Shown: in pieces, positions 33,127 to 43,642 of the stretch
Layout of the letters: each line of letters opens with the position of its first letter
Position numbering within the stretch: the stretch's first letter is position 1
Source: Oscillospiraceae bacterium
GTDB taxonomy: Bacteria > Bacillota > Clostridia > Oscillospirales > WRJC01
DNA length: 64,000 nt
NCBI GenBank assembly: GCA_009783265.1
Contig: WRHM01000004.1
Span: 1-64,000, forward strand
Direction: 5' to 3'
Made by a program: the position numbers and the translations under genes
Notes under the pieces: generated by a model
The model's input: only the letters and a program-made list of their open reading frames with translations
Databases searched by the model: none
What the model was told of the DNA's origin: nothing

Positions 33127-35646
33127 ATGCCGAAATCACAATTTTCAGACCCGAAAGAATTAAGAAACCCGGGTTGGATTAAATTCACGGATATACCAGT
33201 AAATCAATATAATAAAACAGTCGCGGAAGTTAAACAGATATTCACAAAAGACGATTTTTTGAGAATTTATCACGATATGGCTGTGATTCGAGAGTTTGAG
33301 ACTATGCTCAACGAAATCAAGACAAAAAGCGTCTATAACGGCGTGGAATATAATAATCCCGGGCCGGCGCATTTGTCTCTCGGGCAGGAAGCTTCGGCCG
33401 TCGGGCAGGCTTATTGTCTCGGAATCGAGGATTTTATCTTCGGCTCGCACAGGAGCCACGGGGAAATACTCGCGAAAGGCTTGTCTGCGATTGATAAACT
33501 TGAAGAAAAAGAATTAGATGATATAATGCGCGAATTTTTCGGCGGGGTTATATTAAAAGTCGTCGAAGGCAAAGAAGAAATCAAGGGAGATATAAAAGAT
33601 CTGGCGAAAGATTTTCTGTTATACGGCGCGTTGGCTGAAATTTTCGCGAGAACTACCGGATTTAATAAAGGCCTCGGCGGATCTATGCACGCATTTTTCA
33701 CACCGTTCGGCATATATCCAAACAACGCGATAGTCGGCGGTGCGGCTCCCGTAGCCTTGGGCGCGGCTTTATTTAAAAGAATAAATAAAAAGCCGGGGAT
33801 AATCGTCGCAAATATAGGAGACGGCTCTCTCGGCTGCGGCCCTGTTTGGGAAGCTATTAATATGGCGAGCATGGACCAGATAAGACAGTTATGGGATTCT
33901 GAGCACAACGGAGGCCTGCCGATATTATTTAATATATTTAATAATCAGTACGGAATGGGAGGGCAGACAAGGGGCGAGACTATGGGCTATGATATGCTTG
34001 CGCGTATCGGCGCGGGGATTAATCCTGAGCAGATGCACTCCGAAAGAGTTGACGGATATAACCCGTTAGCCGTAATCGACGCTGTATCGCGTCAGAAAGA
34101 GATTTTATTAAACGGCAAAGGCCCGGCTTTGTTAGACGTCGTGACTTATAGAGTCACAGGACATTCGCCGTCGGATTCTTCGACTTATCGCTCTGCCGAA
34201 GAAATAGACGCATGGAAAAATGAAGACGTTTTGCAGTCGTTCAGCAAAAAATTAATTTCTATTAAAATATGCAAGCAGAGCGATATAGATAATATTCACG
34301 CAGTTATAACTTCAAGAATGACAAAAATTTGCAAACTCGCCATCGACGATAATATCTCGCCCAGAATGGATCTGAGCAAAGACCCGAATGCTATATCGGG
34401 GATTATGTTCTCGAATGGGGGAGCAAAACACCCGCCGTCTGCGGACGGCACCCTCTTTACTAAAGAGGGTGGGGATGAAATTAGCCCCGATGTATTGATT
34501 AAAAAAGAAGAAAACCCCAGAGTTAAGCAGTTATCGACCAAAGAAAGATATGCTTTTGACCAAGACGGCAAGCCTGTGCCAAAGGCAAAGCAGTTTGGGT
34601 TGAGAGACGGTTTATTTGAAGCTATTCTGGATAAATTCTACGAGGACCCGACGCTTATCGCATACGGCGAAGATAATCGCGACTGGGGCGGCGCGTTCGC
34701 GGTTTACAGGGGGCTGACTGAATCTATTCCGTATCACAGGTTTTTCAACTCGCCGATTTCAGAAGCAGCGATTGTGGGTTCTGCCGTGGGTTACGCTATG
34801 TGCGGCGGGAGAGTTATCGCTGAATTGATGTACGCCGATTTTATCGGCAGGGCCGGAGACGAGATATTTAATCAAGTCTCTAAATGGCAGTCGATGAGCG
34901 CGGGTATATTAAATATGCCAGTTATAGTAAGGGTTTCGGTCGGGTCAAAATACGGCGCGCAGCACTCTCAGGACTGGACTGCCCTTACTGCGCATATACC
35001 GGGATTAAAAGTCGTGTTCCCTTCAACGCCTTATGACGCGAAAGGCTTGATGAATTCGGCGTTAAACGGCACAGACCCGGTTATATTCTTCGAGAGCCAG
35101 AGAATTTACGATATTGGAGAGCAGTTTCATAAAGGCGGCGTGCCGCCGTCAGACGAATATTACGAAGTGAAAATCGGCGAGCCGGATATTAAGCGGCAGG
35201 GAACGGACGTGACTATTTTAACCATCGGAGCCGTATTATACAGGGCAGTCGAAGCGGCTAAAATTCTTGAAGAAAAATATAGTATATCGGCTGAAATCAT
35301 AGACACCCGCTCGCTTGTCCCGTTTGATTATAATTTAGTCATAGAATCAGTGAAAAAGACAGGTAAAATAATAATCGTCGGAGACGCGTGCGAGAGAAAC
35401 TCGTTTATGAAAGAACTTGCGGCAAACATTACTGAATTATGCTTTGATTATTTAGACGCCCCGCCTGTTGCCGTAGGCTCAAAGAACTGGATAACCCCGG
35501 CTTACGAGCTTGAAAAATATTTCTTTCCCCAGCCCGAATGGATAATCGATGCGATACATCAGAAAATCATGCCGATAAAAGATTATATCCCTACGACAGA
35601 TATGACCGAAGTCTCGAAAATAAACGATATGAAAAATGGCGTGTAA
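33127..35646 (+). CDS. Fused E1 alpha-beta 2-oxoacid dehydrogenase (TPP-dependent)
   Basis: The 839-residue fusion decarboxylates a 2-oxoacid and loads E2. Residues about 1-420 are E1 alpha: [14 protein letters not shown], then the TPP motif [18 protein letters not shown] and [12 protein letters not shown]. Residues about 480-839 are E1 beta: [48 protein letters not shown] Family A repeat encodes the linker between them (about 430-452; PPSADGTLF). Alpha-beta fusions occur in some Clostridia. The pyruvate or branched-chain choice is open. Confidence 0.93.
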   Translation: MPKSQFSDPKELRNPGWIKFTDIPVNQYNKTVAEVKQIFTKDDFLRIYHDMAVIREFETMLNEIKTKSVYNGVEYNNPGPAHLSLGQEASAVGQAYCLGIEDFIFGSHRSHGEILAKGLSAIDKLEEKELDDIMREFFGGVILKVVEGKEEIKGDIKDLAKDFLLYGALAEIFARTTGFNKGLGGSMHAFFTPFGIYPNNAIVGGAAPVALGAALFKRINKKPGIIVANIGDGSLGCGPVWEAINMASMDQIRQLWDSEHNGGLPILFNIFNNQYGMGGQTRGETMGYDMLARIGAGINPEQMHSERVDGYNPLAVIDAVSRQKEILLNGKGPALLDVVTYRVTGHSPSDSSTYRSAEEIDAWKNEDVLQSFSKKLISIKICKQSDIDNIHAVITSRMTKICKLAIDDNISPRMDLSKDPNAISGIMFSNGGAKHPPSADGTLFTKEGGDEISPDVLIKKEENPRVKQLSTKERYAFDQDGKPVPKAKQFGLRDGLFEAILDKFYEDPTLIAYGEDNRDWGGAFAVYRGLTESIPYHRFFNSPISEAAIVGSAVGYAMCGGRVIAELMYADFIGRAGDEIFNQVSKWQSMSAGILNMPVIVRVSVGSKYGAQHSQDWTALTAHIPGLKVVFPSTPYDAKGLMNSALNGTDPVIFFESQRIYDIGEQFHKGGVPPSDEYYEVKIGEPDIKRQGTDVTILTIGAVLYRAVEAAKILEEKYSISAEIIDTRSLVPFDYNLVIESVKKTGKIIIVGDACERNSFMKELAANITELCFDYLDAPPVAVGSKNWITPAYELEKYFFPQPEWIIDAIHQKIMPIKDYIPTTDMTEVSKINDMKNGV
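34415..34480. repeat. Family A repeat at the alpha-beta junction of E1
   Basis: CCGCCGTCTGCGGACGG, then CACC, then CTCTTTACTAAAGAGG and GTGGGG. It encodes PPSADGTLF in the same frame used by the U32 gene copy (PPPADGTPF). Confidence 0.8.
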
Positions 35647-35668
35647 GAAATAAATATAAAACAAATTC

Positions 35669-35697
35669 AAAAGCCCGGATTTTTAATCCGGGCTTTT
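35669..35697 (+). terminator. Rho-independent terminator after E1
   Basis: AAAAGCCCGGATT, TTT, AATCCGGGCTTTT: perfect 13-bp stem with a T-run. It probably serves both the E1 gene and the convergent adhesin gene. Confidence 0.9.
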
Positions 35698-35730
35698 AGT
35701 GACTGACGTTAAAGTTAAATTTATTTTAAT

Positions 35731-38700
35731 TTATTTTGTTATGCTAAGTCTTTTTTTTGTGTACATGAATACTCCTGCGCCTGCTCCCATCAGTACCATC
35801 ATCAGCAGTATCGGAACTATGCTGTTCCCTGTCTGCGGATTCGGCCTTACTTCTTCTGTGGGTGCTTCGGTAATCTCTGCAACTACTAACGGCATTTTCA
35901 CTTCATCTACTAAGACTTCTTCATCTATTGTCGGTTCTGCCGGAGGTACTGTAGTTTCATCCGGTTCGTCCGGGAAAGTAGCAACTACCTGAGGTACTGT
36001 CGCATCGGTTATCTCTTCGGCAGTAGTTTCTTCGACCGTCTCTTCCGCCGTTGTCTCAATAGTCGGCTCGGTCGTCGTGATAATTTCTACCGTCGTAGTT
36101 GTGATTTCTTCTGTCGTTGTTACTGTTTCTGTTGTCGTAGTGGCAGGCGTGGTAGTTTCTGTAGTCTGTTGATAGTAATAGTAGTATGAATTTTCAAAGA
36201 TTGCCGTGTCGCCATTGTTAGCCAAGCCTTGCGTTCCGCTGCTCTCGTTCACCCATGTGAAGCTTACTATTTCGCCTCTTACTATTTCTATCGTATATAC
36301 TCTACTGTCGTATGTCCAGTCGCCAGTACTATTCGGGATCGATTCTTTCAATATAAGCGTTGCGGTTTGTTTTCTATAGCCGTTCAATACGATAGTCTCA
36401 TGGTCGTATGTCCCGTTGCCGCTCGTTAATATTGAGTATAAATCGTCTTCGTTTACCAGAGTCAATACTTCTTTTTCGTCCTCAAATGTTCTTTCATACA
36501 GTTCAAAGTTAAATGTTATTCCGGACGGCGCACTGCTTGTGCTTCCTGCTCTGGTCGAAACTATTTTCCTGATGTTTATTTCGGGCGGCGTATTGTACTC
36601 GTTATAGAACGTAAATACTATCGGACCGCTGACTATAACGCCTTTATCTACGGTTATAGTATATACTCTTGCGTCATAGTCCCAATATTTTTTGCCATCG
36701 TCTATTTCTCTCAGAGTAAGAGTCCCTGTCCAGTTCATAAATTGTGTAAGCGGGATTACTTTATCTTCGCCCGGTTTTATTTCGATCAGCCCTTCAACAC
36801 CGCTTATCGCAATATTAAATGTCTCATCTGATGCTATATTAGCGGTTTTTCTTACAGTTATCACAGGATATCTGTCGTCTTTGAATTCATTATCAAATGT
36901 TAAAGCTCTTTCGTCGCCTCTGTTGAGATACTGAACTTCTCCGTTGCCTATAGCTCTCCATATATCGCCGAAGTTTGTTGTATCTTCAGTGACTTTCAGG
37001 CCCCTGAGCGATTGTCCCCTGAGTTGAGGCAGATATATTTTTATGCTCGCTTCACCGCTTACGAACCAGCTTGCCGGAATCGTTACGCTTGTTTCGAAAT
37101 CGCCTTTTTCTATTATAAATGTGAAATCAATTGCTTTGTCACCGGCGTTTTCCGGAGTTTCACTTTCTGTTCTCGCATTGAATGTTCTCTTGGTTATCGT
37201 GATAAACGGTATAGGATCTACTCTGTAGGTATTTATGAATACTACTGTTCCGGGAACAAGTGTCACAATACCGTCTATTTCAGTTCCGCCACCTATAATA
37301 TCACCGAACTTATTGATTTTGACTTCCTGTACTCTAGCCTCTTCGTCTATATGCCATTCTGCTTCATACGATGACGGCTCCCAGCCGTACGGCTCCCAGA
37401 CTTCTTCAACATATATAGTCGTGTCGTTTTCGTTTTGCATGAATGCCGTTTCAGGAATTTCCACAGTAACTGATTTCGTTGGCCATCCATCTTCATCATA
37501 CAGCTCGTCGCCGTTAAACGATATGGATATATAATGCGGATCGTCGGCCCCGTAGATACCATCTTCGTCGTAATAGTTCCCTGCATCGTCTTTTACCGTA
37601 AACTTAAATGTCGCTTTGCTGATATAGTCTTTGCCTACAATAGCATTGTTATTATCATAACAGCTGTTGTCATGCGTATGCTCTATATCATATCCGCAAA
37701 TGAGTGTTTCTATATTTTCGTAGCAGTCTTCGTCGCATACATGCGTGCAATTAACGGGGTCTGCACTTGGGACTAATACTCTGTCGACTACCATCTCTTC
37801 GTCATTCCATTCCCAGCAAGTGTCTTCGTCGTGTTCATGGTCCTCGTCTTCGTTTGGACAGATAAAATCGCCTTTGACAGGTATCAGTTCTGTTACGTCT
37901 TCCCAATCCCATTCGTAGCATTCATCGCTATGAACATGCTCGCATACAAGCACTTCTTCAAAATCATAACAATCTTCGTCGTGTTCATGTACGTCTAACG
38001 GGCAAATCAACTCTGGGAGTGTCTGAGTCAGATAATCTCCCTCTTCAGGAATATCAAGCATTTTTGTGATTACTATGTCTACAGAAGTCGGTCTTCTCTC
38101 GTTGGTGAACTCGTACAAGTCTTCTTCTTCGTTATAAACCGGCGGGTTTGCATCGTAATAGCCGGCTACCGCGTCTTCTGTTACTGTATATTCATAAAAC
38201 TCTTCCTGTTCGTCGTCGTATATGTCAAGTCCTTCGAACGTGTAATCTGCCCATGGCGCAGTCATAATATATTCATTTATTTTAGTACCATTTTGCAACA
38301 GATTAAATTTGATCGAATCAGGTCTTCCTTCCCAGTCAGCGTCGTCCCATGTTTTTCTTACAGTAACGCTCGTCGTATTGTATGTGTTGTTGAACGTTCC
38401 TACGTTATTGTCGTCCTCTAACTCTTGTGTGCACTCAGAGTCGCTGTATGCCTTAGCTGTCAGCGTTCCGTTTCCGTTGTCTACCACATTTACATATACT
38501 GTGTAACTTGTATTATCTGTCGTCCAGTTGGGATCGCTCGGGGTTAACTCTTTTATCGTGTAGGCGTGTATCCCTGCGGCTGTGTAGTCGATTGCGTCAA
38601 ATGTTATCGCTCCGCCGGGAACTGTGTTAGTCGCGGTTCTGAATAAATTGCCGCTTGCGTCGAATATTCCGAAACTAAACGCTTTATCCAGCTCCTTGTT

Positions 38701-41700
38701 CGCTGTCTTTGTCGCATTCAGAACAATGCTTCCGCTCGCGTTGTATGTGTTCGTGAACGTTCCTACGTTATTGTCGTCCTCTAACTCTTGTGTGCAAGCA
38801 GAGTCGCTGTATGCCGTCACTGTCAGATTTCCGTTGCCGTTGTCTACTACTTTTACATATATCGTGTAAATTGTATTTTCGTCTACCGTCCAGCCGCCGC
38901 CGGTTGTGCTTGTCTCTTTTATCGTGTAGGTGTACGGGCTTCCCGCTACGTCGTCTAAATCATACGTGATTTCGCCGAACTCTATCGCGCCTGCTGCCGT
39001 GTTAGTTCCCGTTGCGACCTGAGTTGTTCCCTCATATATCGCGAAGTTGAATGTTTTATCTAACGCCCTGCCTTCCGCCGTCTTTGTCGCATACAGCTTA
39101 ATGCTTCCGTCTGCGCTGTATGTGTTCTCGAATGTCGGTATTTCGTCGTCTTCATATACTACTGTTATATCCAGCGTTCCGCCTATTTCACCGTCTGCTA
39201 TTGTCACTGTCACTCCGTATGCGTTTCTGTCGTAATCCCAGCCGCCTACTTTGTCTTCATCAGCAGGAATTATTTCTTTTATCACATAAGTGTGTGTCTC
39301 GCCTATGTTGGACTCGTCATAATACATTTTTTCGAATGTTACTGTGCCGTCATCAGCGTTGAATGCCGTCTCAATCGGGTTAGCAGCCACGTTTCCGTTA
39401 ATTACTTCATATACTCCGAATTCGAACTGTCCTGCTTCTATGCCTACGTTCGCTGTTTTATACGCCTCAAGTTCCGCATATCCATCTGCTTCATATACAT
39501 TTTCAAATTCTGCGTCGCCGTCTGTATATGTCGGTATTACAGTAAGATTTCCGTTTCCACCGTCTGTTATTGCTACGGTTACCGTATAGATTGTCTCGTC
39601 TACTTTCCAGCCGTCGCCGTCTGTGCTTATCTCTTTTATCTTGTAAACGTATGTCTCGCCTATATCTGTCTGGTTGTATGTGATTGTGGTGAATGTTACG
39701 CCCGACGTCGTTCCGGCAGATATGTTTGTTTTCTTTTCTATCAAGTCACCGTTTTCTTTATACAACCCGAATTCAAATTGTCCTGCTGTCATTGCTTTAC
39801 CTGTCGCCGTTTTATTTGCAACTATCGTAACTTCGCCAGTCGCGGTATAGTCGTTTACAAATTCCGGCGGGGTCGTTGCGCTGGTTGTTCCCTGATATGC
39901 CGGAGTTGCTGTAATCGTTCCATTTCCGTTATCTACTAATGATACGACTACTCTGTATTCGTTAGTGTCTACTGCCCAGCCGCCGCCGTTTGTGCTTGTC
40001 TCTTTTATTGTATAGGTGTACGGGCTTCCCGCTACGTGTGATAAATTATACGTGATTGCGCTGAACGTTACGCCTGATGTCATTCCTGCCGATGCGTTGC
40101 TTCCGGTCGCTACCGGTGTTCCAGTCGCTGTTGTTCCCGCGTATACTGCGAAATTGAACTGTCCTTCTGTCATTGCTTTGCCTGTCGCTGTCTTTGTCGC
40201 ATTCAGAATAATGCGTCCGGTTGCGCTATATGTGTTGTTGAACGTCGGCGGATTTCCGTTGGTCGTACTATATGCCGGAGTTGCTGTAATCGTTCCGTTT
40301 CCGTTATCTACTAATGATACGACTACTCTGTAATCTGTAGTGTCAACGCCCCAGCCGCCGCCGTTTGTGCTTGTCTCTTTTATCGTGTAGGTGTACGGGC
40401 TTCCTGCTACATCTGTTAAAGAGTACGTGATTGCGCCAAACGTTACTTTTCCGTCAGCAGCATTATTCGCTGTCTTGAGCGGAGCAGCTGTTGTGTCTGT
40501 TCCAGCATATACTGCGAACTCGAACTGTCCTGCTTCTATGTCTACGTTCGCTGTTTTATTTGCTTCAAGTACAACTTCGCCAGTCGCGCTGTATGTGTTT
40601 GTGATTGTGTCGCCGGTCTGTGTCATTGCATAACCGACGGCTTTATTTTCTACAAGCGCTGTGCCGTTTACGCCCGTTTCAGCTACTGTGAAAGGACCGT
40701 CATTCGGGTTAAGCCCCTCTATTGTGACTGCCCATGTATCCCCGGTTACTTCTACAGAATAGTCAAAACCGCCTATTGTTTTTGGGTCAGCAGTAGGACT
40801 AATAGTCCCTCTTATTAAGAAATTACCGCTTCCTGTTATTTCTACATTTATCGAATTCTTTACATTTCCGTTGACCCATGTTTTAGTAAACGGGAAGTCA
40901 ACTTTATTGAGTTTATTTTTGAAAGTTACAGTATAAGTAGTATTTACGGCCGCATTGGTGATTGTCGCGGACTTATCGTTAATTGTAACGCCGGTTGTAC
41001 CGGTTACACTATCCAGCACCCAATCATCACCGATATTATTTTCCGCTATTGTATATGTGCCGCCTTTTTCTACTATATTATTTCCATAAGCCCAATTTGT
41101 TGTTCCGTTTGTAAATGTTGCCGTTGTTCCTTCGTAAGTAGCAACATCGTTTGCAAGTACTGTTGTACCGTCTACATCGAGCCATACTTTTTTAATTTCA
41201 ATTATTGGTTTTGTCGGATTTACAAAATTAAATGTTCCGTTTGCCGGTATGTCAGAGTTTTCTCCATCAATTTCTCCCCAAGATACGACAACTGTATATT
41301 CCTGCTCATTACTGTCATATATTCCGGCAAGGGCGGCAGGTATAAAGTCTTCTTTCAATATATATGTGTGTCCCGAAGGAATAGCACCGAAAGTCACTGT
41401 ACCGTCAGCGAGGGATTCAGCCGTGTCTTCCCATAATGGCTTGCCGTCGTCACCTATATCTGTTGATTCAAGAGTAAACTTGATTCCTTCTAAACCAATG
41501 TTGGCGTTATCATGGCCGACTTTTTTGAACGAAAGTGTAGGGTCTGCCTCGAAGCCAGCTACTTGTGGCACATTGAAATCTTTAGTAAAAGAACCTGTGG
41601 TTTGGCCGTTTTCCACTATAGAAAACGCCAGAGAAGTTTTTCCGTTCGTATCAGTCGGGCCGCCTTCATAAGCGTCATCCAAATTGTTAAGCGTTATTTT

Positions 41701-43041
41701 ATATTTGTAAGTATAAGTGTACCAACCATTAGCGTCCGGTCCGGTGCCGTCGTCTGTAGGCATCCACGTGAATCCGTCGAGATCCCCGGTAATACCGGTT
41801 TGTGATTGATCCTCTATGACACTCCAGACAATATGATCACCCATCGGGTCTGTGACTACCAAGCCACCTGTGCCGGCGGACGATGTAATCTCTTTGGAAA
41901 GGGTTTCAAATATGTCCGAAAGATTTGCCGTAGTTGCGGAATATACATGCGAACTATTATTCGAGCTATTACCATTGCTGCCGTTTACTATATTCTGTAA
42001 GGTTTGTATATTTGCTTCCGCATAGGCAATCGCGTAAAGAGCCGCAGCATGGCGGGGGGTTGTGCCGGTTGAGCCACTCTTGATTTCACTGGCCCGCAAC
42101 TGCGTATTTGAGAGGCTATGACCTCCATTACTGCTGATAGAAAGTCCTGTCGTGCCTGTCCCGGAATTGCCTCCTCTGTTGGGTACGCCGTCAGTAAACA
42201 AAACGACATTGTTATTTGTTATAGTTGCTTTCGGCAAAATACGGTTATTGGTATTGGTAACGTTGCTTCTGATATAAAGATTGCGGGCTACGGCGAGACC
42301 GCATTCAATAGCGGTATAATAACCGTTTGTAGCAGTATTGCTGGTGTTTGTAAACGCGGTAAGCCCGTTAAGATAGCTTGTGACAGCCGTTCTTCCAGCC
42401 TCGGTTGCCACATCTACCCAGTAGTTTCCGCCTATTGTCTGAGCTACGCCGCTTGAACCGAATACTACAATAGAAATATAGCGGCTTGTGCCATCGGTCA
42501 AATATGCTTCGTCCTCATCTTGGGCAAATGTATCAACAAATGTTTTTGCCGCTTCGCGCAAAGCGTAATAACGGGTTTGCGCTTCCGTGATTGCCTGACC
42601 TCTTCTGCTATAACATGGATTGGTAGTTGAATTATTAACGTTGCTATGAGTACCTAAACTCCCGTTGTTCCCGCTTCCGCATGTGGCGCAGAACCACATT
42701 GAGCCGGACATATCAAGCACCAAAACGGCTGACGCGTCGAGATTTTCATTTACAGTGCTGCTTTCCTGTTTGGTTTCTACTGTCAAAGTGATTTCAAATT
42801 CATTTTCAACGTCGGTACCCTCGATAGTTTTTGAAATCCCAACCCACGCGTCGCTGCGACTTGTGGCGTCAGTACCGTCTTTCTTGTAGTACTGCGTCCC
42901 GCCATTCTTTTCAATTTGTTCAGCAGAAGTATGCTCTTCCGCAAGAACAGGCAAGACCATAGCTGGTAATATACTGAAAATCATCATCATAATCAGTATA
43001 AATGCCAGTACGCGTTTTGATAAAATTTTTGATGTCTTCAT
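35731..43041 (-). CDS. Giant cell-wall-anchored adhesin with vWA, pilin-type repeats, Cys/His block and NPQTG sorting signal
   Basis: The 2,436-residue protein has a signal peptide (1-35), a von Willebrand A domain (about 100-300; VLVLDMSGSM is the MIDAS DxSxS), Cna-B-type domains, then six FctA-like isopeptide repeats of about 125 residues (about 815-1565). A Cna-B domain follows, then a Cys/His/acid block (about 1677-1797) with five H-x-H/C-x-x-x-C-type units such as HEHDEDCY. More Cna-B domains, a Thr-rich wall-spanning tail (about 2287-2350), and NPQTG, a membrane span and KKR complete the sortase signal. Surface attachment or pilus-tip roles are likely; no sortase is in the window. GGAGG precedes the ATG. 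Confidence 0.92.
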   Translation of the reverse strand: MKTSKILSKRVLAFILIMMMIFSILPAMVLPVLAEEHTSAEQIEKNGGTQYYKKDGTDATSRSDAWVGISKTIEGTDVENEFEITLTVETKQESSTVNENLDASAVLVLDMSGSMWFCATCGSGNNGSLGTHSNVNNSTTNPCYSRRGQAITEAQTRYYALREAAKTFVDTFAQDEDEAYLTDGTSRYISIVVFGSSGVAQTIGGNYWVDVATEAGRTAVTSYLNGLTAFTNTSNTATNGYYTAIECGLAVARNLYIRSNVTNTNNRILPKATITNNNVVLFTDGVPNRGGNSGTGTTGLSISSNGGHSLSNTQLRASEIKSGSTGTTPRHAAALYAIAYAEANIQTLQNIVNGSNGNSSNNSSHVYSATTANLSDIFETLSKEITSSAGTGGLVVTDPMGDHIVWSVIEDQSQTGITGDLDGFTWMPTDDGTGPDANGWYTYTYKYKITLNNLDDAYEGGPTDTNGKTSLAFSIVENGQTTGSFTKDFNVPQVAGFEADPTLSFKKVGHDNANIGLEGIKFTLESTDIGDDGKPLWEDTAESLADGTVTFGAIPSGHTYILKEDFIPAALAGIYDSNEQEYTVVVSWGEIDGENSDIPANGTFNFVNPTKPIIEIKKVWLDVDGTTVLANDVATYEGTTATFTNGTTNWAYGNNIVEKGGTYTIAENNIGDDWVLDSVTGTTGVTINDKSATITNAAVNTTYTVTFKNKLNKVDFPFTKTWVNGNVKNSINVEITGSGNFLIRGTISPTADPKTIGGFDYSVEVTGDTWAVTIEGLNPNDGPFTVAETGVNGTALVENKAVGYAMTQTGDTITNTYSATGEVVLEANKTANVDIEAGQFEFAVYAGTDTTAAPLKTANNAADGKVTFGAITYSLTDVAGSPYTYTIKETSTNGGGWGVDTTDYRVVVSLVDNGNGTITATPAYSTTNGNPPTFNNTYSATGRIILNATKTATGKAMTEGQFNFAVYAGTTATGTPVATGSNASAGMTSGVTFSAITYNLSHVAGSPYTYTIKETSTNGGGWAVDTNEYRVVVSLVDNGNGTITATPAYQGTTSATTPPEFVNDYTATGEVTIVANKTATGKAMTAGQFEFGLYKENGDLIEKKTNISAGTTSGVTFTTITYNQTDIGETYVYKIKEISTDGDGWKVDETIYTVTVAITDGGNGNLTVIPTYTDGDAEFENVYEADGYAELEAYKTANVGIEAGQFEFGVYEVINGNVAANPIETAFNADDGTVTFEKMYYDESNIGETHTYVIKEIIPADEDKVGGWDYDRNAYGVTVTIADGEIGGTLDITVVYEDDEIPTFENTYSADGSIKLYATKTAEGRALDKTFNFAIYEGTTQVATGTNTAAGAIEFGEITYDLDDVAGSPYTYTIKETSTTGGGWTVDENTIYTIYVKVVDNGNGNLTVTAYSDSACTQELEDDNNVGTFTNTYNASGSIVLNATKTANKELDKAFSFGIFDASGNLFRTATNTVPGGAITFDAIDYTAAGIHAYTIKELTPSDPNWTTDNTSYTVYVNVVDNGNGTLTAKAYSDSECTQELEDDNNVGTFNNTYNTTSVTVRKTWDDADWEGRPDSIKFNLLQNGTKINEYIMTAPWADYTFEGLDIYDDEQEEFYEYTVTEDAVAGYYDANPPVYNEEEDLYEFTNERRPTSVDIVITKMLDIPEEGDYLTQTLPELICPLDVHEHDEDCYDFEEVLVCEHVHSDECYEWDWEDVTELIPVKGDFICPNEDEDHEHDEDTCWEWNDEEMVVDRVLVPSADPVNCTHVCDEDCYENIETLICGYDIEHTHDNSCYDNNNAIVGKDYISKATFKFTVKDDAGNYYDEDGIYGADDPHYISISFNGDELYDEDGWPTKSVTVEIPETAFMQNENDTTIYVEEVWEPYGWEPSSYEAEWHIDEEARVQEVKINKFGDIIGGGTEIDGIVTLVPGTVVFINTYRVDPIPFITITKRTFNARTESETPENAGDKAIDFTFIIEKGDFETSVTIPASWFVSGEASIKIYLPQLRGQSLRGLKVTEDTTNFGDIWRAIGNGEVQYLNRGDERALTFDNEFKDDRYPVITVRKTANIASDETFNIAISGVEGLIEIKPGEDKVIPLTQFMNWTGTLTLREIDDGKKYWDYDARVYTITVDKGVIVSGPIVFTFYNEYNTPPEINIRKIVSTRAGSTSSAPSGITFNFELYERTFEDEKEVLTLVNEDDLYSILTSGNGTYDHETIVLNGYRKQTATLILKESIPNSTGDWTYDSRVYTIEIVRGEIVSFTWVNESSGTQGLANNGDTAIFENSYYYYYQQTTETTTPATTTTETVTTTEEITTTTVEIITTTEPTIETTAEETVEETTAEEITDATVPQVVATFPDEPDETTVPPAEPTIDEEVLVDEVKMPLVVAEITEAPTEEVRPNPQTGNSIVPILLMMVLMGAGAGVFMYTKKRLSITK

Positions 43042-43094
43042 GCTATTTTTCCTCCATATAAAGATTTTAGAATTAAAAATTTGTTTCTATATAA

Positions 43095-43245
43095 TTTAAT
43101 GCCTCTTTTGTTATGGAGTTGGGGTTCTCCGTTTTCAGCCTCATTGCTGTCGCGCAACGTGGTTAAACGCTTCGGTTTTTACAGAGCCGAAAAACTCTCT
43201 GATTCAATTAATCCTTTTTGTCAGAACTTTCGCCGAATTTATATT
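43095..43245 (-). other. Candidate structured 5' leader of the adhesin gene
   Basis: On the minus strand this stretch has several small hairpins in a row: TCTGA/TCAGA, TTCGG/CCGAA, CAGC/GCTG and GGAG/CTCC, ending about 65 bp before the adhesin start. GC content and complexity are higher than in the flanks. It does not match a riboswitch I can name. The hairpins are short, so the call is weak. Confidence 0.3.
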
Positions 43246-43305
43246 ATCCTCCCTTGACGTTTTATTAATGTTTAAATTTTCTATTAAACACATAATACTA
43301 TACGC

Positions 43306-43338
43306 CAGTCTCAATCCAGTCACAACTCAGTCTCAAAA
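43306..43338. repeat. Three tandem 11-bp repeats upstream of the adhesin gene
   Basis: CAGTCTCAATC, CAGTCACAACT and CAGTCTCAAAA start at 43306, 43317 and 43328, one helical turn apart. This lies 265 bp upstream of the adhesin start and about 300 bp upstream of the PBP gene. Evenly phased repeats suggest a protein-binding site. An A/T hairpin (TTTTTTTGAAA/TTTCAAAAAAA, 43365-43394) follows. Confidence 0.5.
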
Positions 43339-43642
43339 TCACATTTTTTATTTTTTTTGAAAAATTTTTTTGAAATATATGTTTTTCAAAAAAAAGCCCA
43401 TTAACACACTATATATTTTATTCTTTTAATATTTCCAATTTGTATTTTGTTTATTAATAATTTATGAATTTTTGCTTTGTGTAAAGGCACTATACTTTAC
43501 GTAGATATAAACGTAGAAAAGAGCGAATAAAAAAAGGCAAATAAATACATAATAAAAATATATAATTCAAGCCGGGAGGCGTTCTGCCATAAATATTTTT
43601 TCACTTGACCAAAAAAGAATAGTTGCTGTTTATATTATTATT

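Noticed and set aside
39292..39939. 215-codon plus-strand frame within the adhesin
   Set aside because: It is antisense to repeat DNA with a codon pattern imposed by the real gene; no start signal.
43095..43245. Known riboswitch (c-di-GMP, c-di-AMP, cobalamin) upstream of the adhesin
   Set aside because: The key conserved strings of these classes are not present; kept only as an unassigned leader.
43306..43338. Short tandem repeats as a CRISPR array
   Set aside because: Units are only 11 bp with no spacers and no cas genes in the window.
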